Assembly: GCF_000817775.3 (NCBI RefSeq)
Contig: NZ_JTHE03000004.1
Location: 35,651 to 99,650 of the forward strand
Source of the DNA: Lyngbya confervoides BDU141951
GTDB lineage: Bacteria; Cyanobacteriota; Cyanobacteriia; Thermosynechococcales; Thermosynechococcaceae
DNA: 64,000 nt
Reading direction: 5' to 3'
Shown here: one piece after another, positions 55,460-63,895 of the stretch
Numbering within the stretch: the stretch's first letter is position 1
How the letters are laid out: each line of letters opens with the position of its first letter
Position numbers and translations under genes: made by a program
The notes under the pieces: generated by a model
The model's input: only the letters and a program-made list of their open reading frames with translations
Told to the model about the DNA's origin: nothing
Database searches by the model: none

Positions 55460-56554
55460 CTAAGCAAGATCTGGAAACACGGCCTGAACCTCAGGATGCA
55501 CTAATTTCCCCGCCTGCACCATGAGACCCCGCGCTAGGGCCTGATTGTGCTGACAGGCCCCTAGTCCCTCCTGGGCCAATTGCAGCACGTAGGGAGCCGT
55601 ACTGTTATTGAGTGCCTGAGTTGCTGTCCAGGGAACCGCACCCGGCATGTTAGGAACCCCGTAATGAATCACACCACTGTCAAGATAGGTGGGCTGGGAA
55701 TGGGAGGTCGGACGCAGGGTTTCAACGCATCCCCCCTGATCCACGGCAACATCCACAATGACAGACCCCGGTCCCATGGCCTCCACCATCTCTCGGGACA
55801 CCAGGATGGGAGGCCGCCGACCCGGCACCAGCACCGCCCCAATCACCAGATCTGCGGTGGGAATACAGGCCGCAATGGAGTCACGGGTGCTGTAGAGAAG
55901 CTGGACCCTGGCACCAAACAGCGCCTCCAACTCTCCCAAACGCTCCACGTTGATATCCAACACCGTCACCTGCGCTCCAAGCCCAATGGCAATTCTGGCG
56001 GCTTCTGTGCCCACTACTCCTCCCCCTAAGATGACGACTTGCCCCGGACGAACCCCAGGAACGCCACTGAGCAACACCCCGCTGCCGCCCTGAGATCGCA
56101 GCAGCAACTGAGCGCCAATTTGCACAGACAGTCGACCCGCAATCACGCTCATCGGTGTCAGCAGCGGGAACCGATGGGTTGAGTTCTGGGGCAGTTCCAC
56201 AGACTCATAGGCGATCGCCTGGCCGCCAGCCCTTAATAGGGCTTCCGTGAGTGGACGACAGGCTGCAAGATGCAGATAGGTGAAGAGAATCTGATCAGCT
56301 TTCAAAAACGAGTATTCCTGGGGCAGGGGTTCCTTGACCTTCACCACCAGTTCAGCCTCCCAGGCGGCTTCCGGAGATAAAACTATTGTGGCCCCTGCCT
56401 GTTCATAGGCTTCATCGGTGAACCTCGATCCGGTCCCGGCCAGGGTTTCAACTTGCACGCGATGGCCTGCCGCGACCAGGGTGCGCACCGTGCTGGGGCT
56501 GAGGCCAACTCGGTACTCCTTGTCCTTAATTTCTCTGGGAACGCCAATATCCAT
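55460..56554 (-). CDS. ald: Alanine dehydrogenase
   Basis: 364 residues. It reversibly converts L-alanine to pyruvate and ammonia with NAD. N-terminal PREIKDKEYRVGLSP and VVKVKEPLPQEYSFLKADQILFTYLHLAA (with the catalytic Lys and His) match the family; the Rossmann motif VILGGGVVGTEAARIAIGLGAQVTVLD follows, and LVIGAVLVPGRRPPILVSREMV. It is transcribed leftwards, separate from selD by about 65 bases. Confidence 0.96.
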   Translation of the reverse strand: MDIGVPREIKDKEYRVGLSPSTVRTLVAAGHRVQVETLAGTGSRFTDEAYEQAGATIVLSPEAAWEAELVVKVKEPLPQEYSFLKADQILFTYLHLAACRPLTEALLRAGGQAIAYESVELPQNSTHRFPLLTPMSVIAGRLSVQIGAQLLLRSQGGSGVLLSGVPGVRPGQVVILGGGVVGTEAARIAIGLGAQVTVLDINVERLGELEALFGARVQLLYSTRDSIAACIPTADLVIGAVLVPGRRPPILVSREMVEAMGPGSVIVDVAVDQGGCVETLRPTSHSQPTYLDSGVIHYGVPNMPGAVPWTATQALNNSTAPYVLQLAQEGLGACQHNQALARGLMVQAGKLVHPEVQAVFPDLA

Positions 56555-56662
56555 CCATCACCGCCTATTCATCCTAGGGTGGGATATCTCTAGGGTACCT
56601 AAGAAAACCAGGCGACGGGGCCTCTCTCTCCTAACATGGGCCGGGGCCGGTCTCGGTCAACC

Positions 56663-57064
56663 TCAGAGTGGGTTTCCTGCCTGCGTCGATCCACCAAACA
56701 GCTGCCTAAGCACGGCCCAGCGGGAGCAGTCCCACGCATCAATATGGGTGCAAATCAGCCCCTGGTCATTGAGCTGGAGCTGGCTCGTCCCCGAAATAGC
56801 CATCTGGGGCCGCCAGGGCAGCGGGGCTTGCCATCGCAAGGTCCAACGGGTGTGAATGGTTTGATGGACTTGTTCCATCTGGTGTAGTTCCATGGACACC
56901 TCTAAAAAGTAGGTTTCCATGAAGCCAATCATCTCCCGATAGCGCTGAACCCCCCGAAATTGGTTGAGCGGATCTTTAAAGAACACATCCTCGGCATAGA
57001 GGTCATAGGACTGATTTTTGGGAAACTGAGCATAGTCGGCTCGCAGTTGATCCAGAATTGACAT
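56663..57064 (-). CDS. DUF2358/NTF2-like protein
   Basis: 133 residues from ATG 57064 (in-frame ATGs lie up to 57100). SILDQLRADYAQFPKNQSYDLYAEDVFFKDPLNQFRGVQRYREMI and WTLRWQAPLPWRPQMAISGTSQLQLNDQGLICTHIDAWDCS are patterns of the cyanobacterial/plant DUF2358 family with an NTF2-like cone fold. The role is unknown. It stands between ald and prmC on the same strand. Confidence 0.82.
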   Translation of the reverse strand: MSILDQLRADYAQFPKNQSYDLYAEDVFFKDPLNQFRGVQRYREMIGFMETYFLEVSMELHQMEQVHQTIHTRWTLRWQAPLPWRPQMAISGTSQLQLNDQGLICTHIDAWDCSRWAVLRQLFGGSTQAGNPL

Positions 57065-57160
57065 GACTTCCATCCTGCTCCACAGATTCCCCATTTTCAA
57101 TCATCCGTTAGATCCTAAGATCCCTTAAGACCCGCAACGGACTGGCGGTAGCCCCAAGGA

Positions 57161-58096
57161 TCAGACCCTGACGGCCTGTACAAAGCGATCTAACCCGGCC
57201 CAGTCTCGCACCAGTTCAATGTCCCGGTAGAGCATTTCTGCCTGGAGAAGCGCTGCAATTTGCGGTCCCTGCCCTGCCATAAACTCCACCAGCAAGAGGC
57301 CTCCGGGGCGCAAATATGCATGGGCCTGCTGGACCAGGTGCCGCACTGCATCCAACCCATCAGCGCCTCCATTAAGCGCAAGATGCGGCTCATGCTCCAC
57401 CACCTCGGGCTGGAGCCGCGGAAGGAGGGGAGAGGGGATGTAGGGGGGATTGCTCACTACGCCCTGTAGCTGCCCTTTATGGGCTGTCAGGGGGGTAAAC
57501 CAACTGCCCTGAGACAGAATAATGCGCCGCTGTAACTCGTAGCGGTGAATGTTCCTTTGGGCGATGGCCAACGCCTCCGCACTAACCTCCACTGCCTGAA
57601 CCGTAATCTCGGGCAGTTCACGGGCCAGGCCCAGGGCGATCGCGCCGCTGCCCGTTCCCAGATCTGCCCACATGCCCCGTGCCGCTTCGGGATGCTGCCG
57701 CACCCAATCAACGGCTCGATCAATCAGGAGCTCGGTTTCAGGACGAGGAATGAGAACCGCTGGCGAAACCACTAAGGAAAACTGCCGCCAGGTCATCTGT
57801 CCCAACAGGTACTGAACCGGTACACAGTCGCACAGACGCTGCCGCCAGAGGTCACTGATCTCCTGCAGCGATCGCGCCAGTGGCACCTGAGGCCGCGACC
57901 GAAACGTACCCAGGCGCAGTCCGAGACGATCGAGTCCGGAAACCTCCCGCAGCATCCAGTCTAATTCCGCCGCAAGCTGATCTGGGGAATGAGCCTGGCG
58001 CGCCCGGTAAGCTTCAGACTCTAGAGCCTGCAATTGCTGCTGGCGCCACTGCCATAGATCTTGGCCCGAAACATTATAGGTTGGCGAAACCGTCAC
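57161..58096 (-). CDS. prmC: Peptide chain release factor glutamine methyltransferase PrmC
   Basis: 311 residues. It methylates the GGQ Gln of release factors. An N-terminal helical domain is followed by the SAM motif ADLGTGSGAIALGLARELP and the catalytic motif SNPPYIPS near residue 215. The family signature IPRPETELLIDRAVDW is upstream. A short HIP1-type octamer lies in the gene. Confidence 0.95.
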   Translation of the reverse strand: MTVSPTYNVSGQDLWQWRQQQLQALESEAYRARQAHSPDQLAAELDWMLREVSGLDRLGLRLGTFRSRPQVPLARSLQEISDLWRQRLCDCVPVQYLLGQMTWRQFSLVVSPAVLIPRPETELLIDRAVDWVRQHPEAARGMWADLGTGSGAIALGLARELPEITVQAVEVSAEALAIAQRNIHRYELQRRIILSQGSWFTPLTAHKGQLQGVVSNPPYIPSPLLPRLQPEVVEHEPHLALNGGADGLDAVRHLVQQAHAYLRPGGLLLVEFMAGQGPQIAALLQAEMLYRDIELVRDWAGLDRFVQAVRV

Positions 58097-58197
58097 AGGT
58101 TCCCTCCCATACCATCCCTCTTGCTAGGACAAGACATTCAATCCATTACCCTAGATGCAGGATATCGAATCAAGCCAACCCCTAACTCAGAGGAGGG

Positions 58198-59031
58198 TTA
58201 CTTTTGAGCAGGCTTTTGATTTTTCTGAGCTTCTTGCAGCAGCTGATTGGCAAACTGAGCTGCCTCATCAGAAGGGACCAGCTGAAAGGGCACCTCTGCT
58301 TCAGACTTGGCATTGTAAAGATAGGCCAGGAAATTATTAAACATCGTTACCTTCACCTCTACCTTAGCCTGCGGCTGCGCCTTGGTGACTGCGGCTAAAT
58401 CCCGCTCTAAATCTGCCTTACTAAAGTAAACCGGCACATAGTTTTCCGTTTGTTTCTTTCCATTCACGGTTACCTCTCGGGTTCCGGTGACAAATCCTGA
58501 TTTGCCATCGGGGCCGGTTGCCATGGCATAAAACAAGGGCACCCCGCTCACAAAGGGCTTGCCATCCTTTGTCATGAGCTGGTCTCCTTGAGAAACCACC
58601 TCACCATTGGATTTCAGCAAGCTGATGGCCGTCTGAAGTTGAGTCAAATTAGGCTCGATGGAGTATTTAATGTCATTCTCTCCCCGAATTTTCTTAAAGC
58701 TTTCCAGGGCATCTTTCATGGATAGCAGCAGCACCTGCGCCGACTTCCCCTTCTCCGGCTGGGCCTTGCGATAGCTGGCAAGCGCGTCCTGCGCCTCCTT
58801 TTGATGGGTAAAAAACAGCACAATGGGCTTGGGAGGCTTTTGATTGGGATCGGCACCAAACACAGGGGTTCCCTTATCGTCCACCAGCGTAAAGATAGGA
58901 ACTGAGGTAAGCCGCGACAAAACCTGTGCTTCGCTGAGTGCCTGAGCTGAACGCGGCTGAAGACCATTCACGCCTAAAAACAAACTTCCGGTAAAGCCTA
59001 AGGCTAAGGCCAAATGTTGTAAACGTTTCAT
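58198..59031 (-). CDS. Tic22-like periplasmic/thylakoid-associated protein
   Basis: 277 residues from ATG 59031 (earlier ATG at 59091 lacks a reason to be used). A signal-type hydrophobic N-terminus (HLALALGFTGSLFLGVNG) is followed by the Tic22 family core VLSRLTSVPIFTLVDDKGTPV, VVLFFTHQKEAQDAL-type strand-helix and YFSKADLERDLAAV. Tic22 proteins act in outer membrane biogenesis and import in cyanobacteria/plastids. The tail is Lys/Gln-rich. Confidence 0.87.
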   Translation of the reverse strand: MKRLQHLALALGFTGSLFLGVNGLQPRSAQALSEAQVLSRLTSVPIFTLVDDKGTPVFGADPNQKPPKPIVLFFTHQKEAQDALASYRKAQPEKGKSAQVLLLSMKDALESFKKIRGENDIKYSIEPNLTQLQTAISLLKSNGEVVSQGDQLMTKDGKPFVSGVPLFYAMATGPDGKSGFVTGTREVTVNGKKQTENYVPVYFSKADLERDLAAVTKAQPQAKVEVKVTMFNNFLAYLYNAKSEAEVPFQLVPSDEAAQFANQLLQEAQKNQKPAQK

Positions 59032-59232
59032 CCTAATTTTTCTCTTATTGACAACTCTCAAATTTGGATCGGGGCGACCAGCAACCAGCACCCTAGCTAG
59101 AAACCGAAATTTTGTTCTCTCCTGAGCCGACCCGACGGTTCGGTTGATCTGATGGTTCCAAGTTCTACCCCTCAGAGTCGTCCCATCCTAACCCATCCCC
59201 TTTCACTTTGCAGGTCCTGTCTGTCAATAAAA

Positions 59233-59257
59233 AAAGCGCCACAGTAAAGGGCGCTTT
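59233..59257 (-). terminator. Terminator after tRNA-Pro
   Basis: AAAGCGCC (59233-59240) pairs with GGCGCTTT (59250-59257). On the minus strand it is followed by a T run. Confidence 0.92.
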
Positions 59258-59264
59258 CAATCAA

Positions 59265-59338
59265 TCGGGATGACAGGATTTGAACCTGCGACATCCTGCT
59301 CCCAAAGCAGGCGCGCTACCAAGCTGCGCTACATCCCG
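59265..59338 (-). tRNA. tRNA-Pro (anticodon TGG)
   Basis: 74 bases on the minus strand: acceptor CGGGATG/CATCCCG, D arm GCGC..GCGC, anticodon arm CCTGC-TTTGGGA-GCAGG, T arm GCAGG TTCAAAT CCTGT, discriminator A. No CCA encoded. Confidence 0.97.
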
Positions 59339-59410
59339 AGGTAAGCTTCAGTATCGTACCACAGGTTCAAGGGGAAGTGCGAGAGGCGGTTGTGCTTCAA
59401 GTAGAGCGGA

Positions 59411-59560
59411 TCAAGCAGAGCGAGGCGATTGATCTTCCATCTCAGCAATCACCGTATCAATCTGCTGCGGCGTAAAGTCTGTCAACTCTTGCAACCACTT
59501 TCGCAAGACATTTTTATCGTCTGTTTTCGGTAGATGGGAGGTGTTAATAACAGATTCCAT
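59411..59560 (-). CDS. Possible small protein of 49 residues
   Basis: An open frame from ATG 59560 to TGA 59411 encodes a mixed, helical-looking protein (MESVINTSHLPKTDDK; LRKWLQELTDFTPQQIDTVI). The composition looks coding-like. No Shine-Dalgarno site is visible upstream of its ATG on the minus strand, so coding is uncertain. Its upstream region holds an inverted repeat at 59650-59666. Confidence 0.35.
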   Translation of the reverse strand: MESVINTSHLPKTDDKNVLRKWLQELTDFTPQQIDTVIAEMEDQSPRSA

Positions 59561-59649
59561 GATTTTCAAAAGGAGGATTTATGTTGAAGGTCTCGCCTAA
59601 TGCAGCGCATCCTTCGGTTTAGAAGTACTTCTGTAGAGGAGTTGATTAT

Positions 59650-59666
59650 AACGACCTATAGTCGTT
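59650..59666. promoter_or_regulatory. Inverted repeat, operator-like
   Basis: AACGAC-ctata-GTCGTT (6-5-6 perfect palindrome) between the possible sORF at 59411-59560 and the phosphopantetheinyl transferase gene. It fits a dimeric regulator's operator, but no regulator gene is adjacent. Confidence 0.4.
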
Positions 59667-59736
59667 CATGGACGCGAAAATGTATAGGCTAATATAACTG
59701 AAGTCTTGAAAGCAACGCCAGTTTCTCTGAGAAAAA

Positions 59737-60513
59737 TTGAATCTCCTCCTGAGGATGCTCCCGCTTCACCCTATTGTGCCCCCCTTAACCCCAAAAAGTA
59801 TCCATCTGTGGTGGATGCATCCGCAGTCCCTAACGCTACCGCTGGGAATTCGTGTGTTGGCTGAGGATGAGCAAAAACGATGCCAGACGCTGAGAATCCA
59901 GCGCGATCGCCAGACCTTCGCCTATATCAGAACGGTTCTACGGTTTTTTTTAGCTCGCTACACGGGCCTATCTCCCCAAGAAATTCAATTTCACTACGGA
60001 CCCAAGGGAAAACCGGCTCTTGTGGCTGCGCAAAATCCCCAAGCCATTCAGTTTAATATTTCGCACTCCCACGGACGGGTTTTACTAGGGTTCGCCGCCC
60101 AAGCCCCTCTGGGCCTTGATATCGAATGGTTCAGCCCGAAGGTTAGCAGTCGATCCATTGCCCAACGCTTTTTTACCCCTGGTGAATATAAGGCCCTTGA
60201 GTTCCTCAATCCGGACCAATGCCAGGCCCTGTTTTTTCAGATCTGGACTCGTAAAGAAGCCTGTATTAAGGCCAAAGGTGGAAGCCTGTTCGAAGAAATT
60301 GGCCAACTCGAGGTTCCCTCCACCCTCGAGCCGTTGGGCCAATGGACTCAGGTTTGGTCAACACCCAGGCTATTTGTCCGCGATTTGCCAGTGGGGCCTG
60401 ACTACGCAGCAGCCGTGGCCACCACCCTTCCAGTCCCTAGCTACCATCTTGAGGAAATTAAAGATCCCACAGTTTTGATGACCTCGCTGGGAAATGGCAC
60501 AAATCTTCTTTAA
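59737..60513 (+). CDS. 4'-phosphopantetheinyl transferase (Sfp/HetI type)
   Basis: 258 residues from TTG 59737; an in-frame ATG at 59755 would shorten it by six residues. It transfers phosphopantetheine from CoA to carrier proteins. Motifs: GPKGKPAL, FNISHSHGRVLLGF, GLDIEW (the Mg-binding Asp) and WTRKEACIKAKGGSL. One enzyme of this type usually serves fatty acid and secondary metabolite carriers in cyanobacteria. Confidence 0.93.
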   Translation: MNLLLRMLPLHPIVPPLTPKSIHLWWMHPQSLTLPLGIRVLAEDEQKRCQTLRIQRDRQTFAYIRTVLRFFLARYTGLSPQEIQFHYGPKGKPALVAAQNPQAIQFNISHSHGRVLLGFAAQAPLGLDIEWFSPKVSSRSIAQRFFTPGEYKALEFLNPDQCQALFFQIWTRKEACIKAKGGSLFEEIGQLEVPSTLEPLGQWTQVWSTPRLFVRDLPVGPDYAAAVATTLPVPSYHLEEIKDPTVLMTSLGNGTNLL

Positions 60514-60575
60514 AAGATCCTTGACGGCGATCCTCTCCTTAGGGAATGATAGGGATTGCTGAATTTCCAGCATCT

Positions 60576-60659
60576 GCGGAACTGGCGGAATTGGTAGACG
60601 CGCTAGATTCAGGTTCTAGTGTCTGCAAAGACTTCCGGGTTCAAGTCCCGGGTTCCGCA
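60576..60659 (+). tRNA. tRNA-Leu (anticodon CAG)
   Basis: 84 bases with long variable arm (TGTCTGCAAAGACTT). Acceptor GCGGAAC/GTTCCGC, anticodon loop TTCAGGT, T arm CCGGG TTCAAGT CCCGG, discriminator A. No CCA encoded. Confidence 0.97.
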
Positions 60660-60762
60660 CTTCAAGGAGGGGTTCACCTCAGACTCAGTTGGCCGGGGCA
60701 GGTTCGCCTCGCTACGGCGGACTATCTCCCAGTTTGTCGACATTCTCCACCCGCCCGGTTTG

Positions 60763-61581
60763 ATGCTAACTAGCCGTCAAAACCCCCTGGTTAAGACCTA
60801 TCGAAAGCTCCACCAGGTCAAATATCGACGCCAAATGCAGGCCTGTTTGATCGAGGGAACTCACCTGATGGAAGCGGCGATCCAGCATTCGGCCGAGATT
60901 ATCTGCTGCTGCATGACGGAGAGCTGGCAAGCTCGTCATGCTCCCCTTGTGCATCAGATTCTAGAGCGATCGCGGCGCACCGAACGGGTCAGTCCTGAGG
61001 TGCTGGCGGCCATGACAACGACCCACACCCCTGACGGCATCGCAGCGATTGTGGCAAAGCCCGACTGGCCGGTAGCCCGACCGCCCATTCTCCATCTGGG
61101 CTTGGGGCTGGTCTCGATTCAAGATCCGGGGAACCTGGGCACCTTGCTGCGCTCCGCTTGCGCTGTGGCCGTGGACTGCTTGCTCCTCAGCGCTGACTGC
61201 GTGGATTTAAGTCATCCCAAGGTGATGAGAGCTTCCGCAGGAGCCTGGTTTCAGGCACCTATCCATCAGCCCCAGAATTTCGAGCAAGCACTACGGGCCT
61301 ACCAAGCTGATGGGGTCCAGATTATTGCAACCTCCGCTCAGGCCAACCAAGCTTACTGGAGTCTAGATCTACGGCGACCTTCCCTGATTTTGATTGGCAA
61401 TGAGGGCGCGGGGCTTTCACCCGTCCTCCAGACTATGGCGGATCAACAAGTCCATATTCCGGTCGCTGCGGGGACCGAGTCCTTGAACGCAGCCGTTGCG
61501 GCTGCCCTTGTGCTCTACGAAGCGCAGCGCCAAAGGCACTACCCTGCTGCCGCCTCTACACCCCCGGTCCCCGTGCCATGA
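60763..61581 (+). CDS. SpoU/TrmH family rRNA/tRNA 2'-O-methyltransferase
   Basis: 272 residues from ATG 60763, which begins MLTSRQNPLVKTYRKL, a SpoU-type start; a longer open frame would run through tRNA-Leu and is not real. The SPOUT knot motifs are SIQDPGNLGTLLRSACA, LILIGNEGAGLSP and VHIPVAAGTESLNAAVAAALVLYEA. N-terminal EGTHLMEAAI is the substrate-binding L30e-like domain. The target nucleotide is unknown. The stop overlaps the next start by four bases. Confidence 0.92.
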   Translation: MLTSRQNPLVKTYRKLHQVKYRRQMQACLIEGTHLMEAAIQHSAEIICCCMTESWQARHAPLVHQILERSRRTERVSPEVLAAMTTTHTPDGIAAIVAKPDWPVARPPILHLGLGLVSIQDPGNLGTLLRSACAVAVDCLLLSADCVDLSHPKVMRASAGAWFQAPIHQPQNFEQALRAYQADGVQIIATSAQANQAYWSLDLRRPSLILIGNEGAGLSPVLQTMADQQVHIPVAAGTESLNAAVAAALVLYEAQRQRHYPAAASTPPVPVP

Positions 61582-62066
61582 GCCTTATCCCACCACCGCC
61601 GCAGCCGTTACCTGAGTCTCTTTGGGGCGATATCTGGCGGTTTGTGGCAGTGTCAGCCGACGAGCTGGAAGCAGGATTGCTGACCAAGCCTATTCCAGTC
61701 TGCGGAGCTGATCCAGCTCTTTTTCCCAGCAGCTTGGCCCTTCCCCAGCGCACCCCGATTCCTGGCGTCCTGATCGAGGCCGGGCGGCGATCGCTGAAGT
61801 TGTCCCGGTGGATTGAAGCTCAAGTCCCCACCCACCTGGCATCGGTCCTCGCGGATCTCCAGGGTCTGCTGCTACACACCCACAGTCAGCAGCGCTGGAT
61901 TCTGATGACCTATCAAGACGCCGAGATGAGCGCCGCGGCCCGCCAGTTTGAGCAGCGTAAGGTGCAAAGCCGCGGGCTACATTTTCTCCTGATTCAGCCC
62001 GATGATTCCGGGGTGACCTATTCCGGGCTGTGGCTCCTGCGCGATCAGCGCCTGAACCGCCGCTAA
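61578..62066 (+). CDS. Tab2/Atab2-like protein, C-terminal half only
   Basis: 162 residues. The C-terminal end QRKVQSRGLHFLLIQPDDSGVTYSGLWLLRDQRL is very close to the end of Tab2/Atab2 (DUF1092), RNA-binding proteins for photosystem mRNA translation; the segments TPIPGVLIEAGRRSLKLSRWIE also fit. Full Tab2 has about 290 residues, so only the second half seems present, starting translationally coupled to the SpoU gene (ATGA). Its 3' end overlaps the convergent TPR gene by 90 bases. Confidence 0.65.
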   Translation: MSLIPPPPQPLPESLWGDIWRFVAVSADELEAGLLTKPIPVCGADPALFPSSLALPQRTPIPGVLIEAGRRSLKLSRWIEAQVPTHLASVLADLQGLLLHTHSQQRWILMTYQDAEMSAAARQFEQRKVQSRGLHFLLIQPDDSGVTYSGLWLLRDQRLNRR

Positions 62067-63461
62067 ATTCTGGATGGCCTGATCATAGTCGGGACGAATC
62101 ATCATTGCCTGTCGATAATGATGACGTGCCTGCTCTAAATTTCCCAGCTGAACGTGAATATAGCCCAAACTGTTATGGGCACAGGCATGGGCAGCTTCTG
62201 CTTGAATCACCTGTTCCAGGGCCGCCTGAGCTTCACTGTAGCGCTGATCATCGCCCAGGGCGACCCCCAGGTTATAGCGAGCGGGCAGAAAATCAGGTTG
62301 GAGGTCCAGGCAAATTCGATAGGCGGCAATTGCCCCCTCCAGGTCGCCTTGGACGTAGCAACGATTGCCGTTTTGATATTGCTCGTGAACCTGAGCCGCA
62401 AGCGCTGGCACTGTTCGGTCCACCTCCCTCAACACGGCATTCGGCAACACGTAAACCCTGAGAGGACTGTCCCAATCCATAAAGTCAGGGTATTGCGTCT
62501 GGGGCAGCAGTTCCACAGCAAAAATTTCTGCCACCGCTCCGTGAAACTTTAAGTAGCCCACGATGGTGCCAGTCGTAATTTGCACAATCCAGATGCCGCA
62601 AATTCGCTCCGTCCGGTGCTGGGTCATTGGAATACCGCTAAAGCTTGCGGTTTCACGGACCTTAGACAGTCCTACAAAGGCTAAATCCTCAAAAAAGCAA
62701 AGCCCCCGCGTGAATCCCGGCAATTGAGCCATGACTTCTTGCTGGCCAGTGACGGGATTGATCCGTGCTAGGCTCCCATACCCCGACTCTAAAAACCAGA
62801 GGTGTCCTTGATACCAGCGCGGAGAATGGGGCATGGAAAGGCCCTCGCTTACTGGATCTGGGGTTTGCACATCCAGAATGACGCCGCCTTGAGCTTTGAG
62901 GGGGCGCCACCCCTGGGGGTGGTCGGATTCCCCTAGGGCCGTCACGTAACGCACCTGACCATCCCGTATCCCCAGGCCGTTGAGATGACAGCGATCGCCT
63001 AGGGCATAGGCAGAGATAAAACTCGGCTTCCAGCGGGGAACAAAACTATGGTCGGCATCCAGGGTACAAAGGCAGGAGAACTGGGTATTCACAAACCACA
63101 GTTCCTGATTCACATAGGCCATTTCATGGATATCAATATCCCCGGTAACCTGGCTGCGATCGGGAATATAGACGGCATCCGGCGTTGGAGATGACGCGGA
63201 GGATTGGGCCGCTGCTGTCACCTTCTTTAACTGCCAAATTTGATGACTGCCGCCAATGGCAATTCTGTGCTGTCCCACGGCAATTCCCATCGGGCGGGCA
63301 TAGGATTGGAAATGAGTATTGACCCCGCCATTGTGATAGCGCAGCGTAATCAATTTTCCAGCCTGATAGGTCGAGACTAGAAGCGAAAGCCGATACCGCT
63401 TGAGAATTTCTGCGAAGGAAGCGGTGTGCTGACTGCCAAAATCCAACTGGGAAGCGGTCAT
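61977..63461 (-). CDS. TIGR03032-like beta-propeller protein with C-terminal TPR
   Basis: 494 residues from ATG 63461 (MTASQLDFGSQHTASF). The N-terminal two thirds read as the TIGR03032 family (LLVSTYQAGKLITLRYHNGG, MGIAVGQHRIAIGGSHQIWQL, WFVNTQFSCLCTLDADHSFVPRW, LNGLGIRDGQVRYVTALG). The C-terminal third has TPR motifs (GDLEGAIAAYRICLDLQPDF, RYSEAQAALEQVIQ, LGNLEQARHHYRQAMMIRPD). Function is unknown; the propeller may be a sensor or scaffold. The last 90 bases overlap the Tab2-like gene. Confidence 0.83.
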   Translation of the reverse strand: MTASQLDFGSQHTASFAEILKRYRLSLLVSTYQAGKLITLRYHNGGVNTHFQSYARPMGIAVGQHRIAIGGSHQIWQLKKVTAAAQSSASSPTPDAVYIPDRSQVTGDIDIHEMAYVNQELWFVNTQFSCLCTLDADHSFVPRWKPSFISAYALGDRCHLNGLGIRDGQVRYVTALGESDHPQGWRPLKAQGGVILDVQTPDPVSEGLSMPHSPRWYQGHLWFLESGYGSLARINPVTGQQEVMAQLPGFTRGLCFFEDLAFVGLSKVRETASFSGIPMTQHRTERICGIWIVQITTGTIVGYLKFHGAVAEIFAVELLPQTQYPDFMDWDSPLRVYVLPNAVLREVDRTVPALAAQVHEQYQNGNRCYVQGDLEGAIAAYRICLDLQPDFLPARYNLGVALGDDQRYSEAQAALEQVIQAEAAHACAHNSLGYIHVQLGNLEQARHHYRQAMMIRPDYDQAIQNLAAVQALIAQEPQPGIGHPGIIGLNQEKM

Positions 63462-63548
63462 TAGGGGACATCTCCCATAACACAACGCCACCGACTAGTG
63501 TTCGGCGATCGGTGTGCATGGGCGTTGATATACATTTTCCAAGTTTAC

Positions 63549-63701
63549 CTACACCGTCAAACTGGCACCATGCTTTCTCAGCCATTCTTTTCTCTCGTGG
63601 TAGTCCGGCATCACCTTATCGACTTCATTCCAGAAGGTATTGCCATGGTTGCGGTGATGGAAGTAGCAGAGTTCATGAATAACCTGAGCAATGTCTATTT
63701 T
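63549..63701 (-). pseudogene. YgjP-like/WLM metallopeptidase C-terminal relic
   Basis: The frame reads KIDIAQVIHELCYFHHRN and continues HGNTFWNEVDKVMPDYHERK to the stop at 63549, matching the zinc-site HELxH and C-terminal HxNHGxxFW region of the YgjP-type peptidases (DUF45). The second His of HELxH is Tyr, and an in-frame TAA precedes the fragment, so it is a decayed remnant. The full-length gene would be over 200 residues. Confidence 0.65.
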
Positions 63702-63840
63702 TTATTGCAGGGAAAGGATTTGTGTAACCATGAGTATTTTTTATGCAGATAACCGAGTCCTCACAAACCATAGCTCCTGATTCTTGCAACACAAATTCGA
63801 TCCAAAACTGAAAACTTTGCAGCGACTGATACAATCTCGC

Positions 63841-63866
63841 AAAAAAAAGAAGGGCCGAAACCCTTC
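63841..63866 (-). terminator. Terminator of psbD
   Basis: GAAGGG (63849-63854) and CCCTTC (63861-63866) form a stem with loop CCGAAA. On the minus strand a run of eight T (A at 63841-63848) follows. Confidence 0.92.
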
Positions 63867-63895
63867 CTTTTTGTTAATCAAACCTGAACCCAACT

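Noticed and set aside
60619..60762. Longer start for the SpoU methyltransferase
   Set aside because: It would run through the 3' end of tRNA-Leu; the ATG at 60763 begins the family's normal N-terminus.
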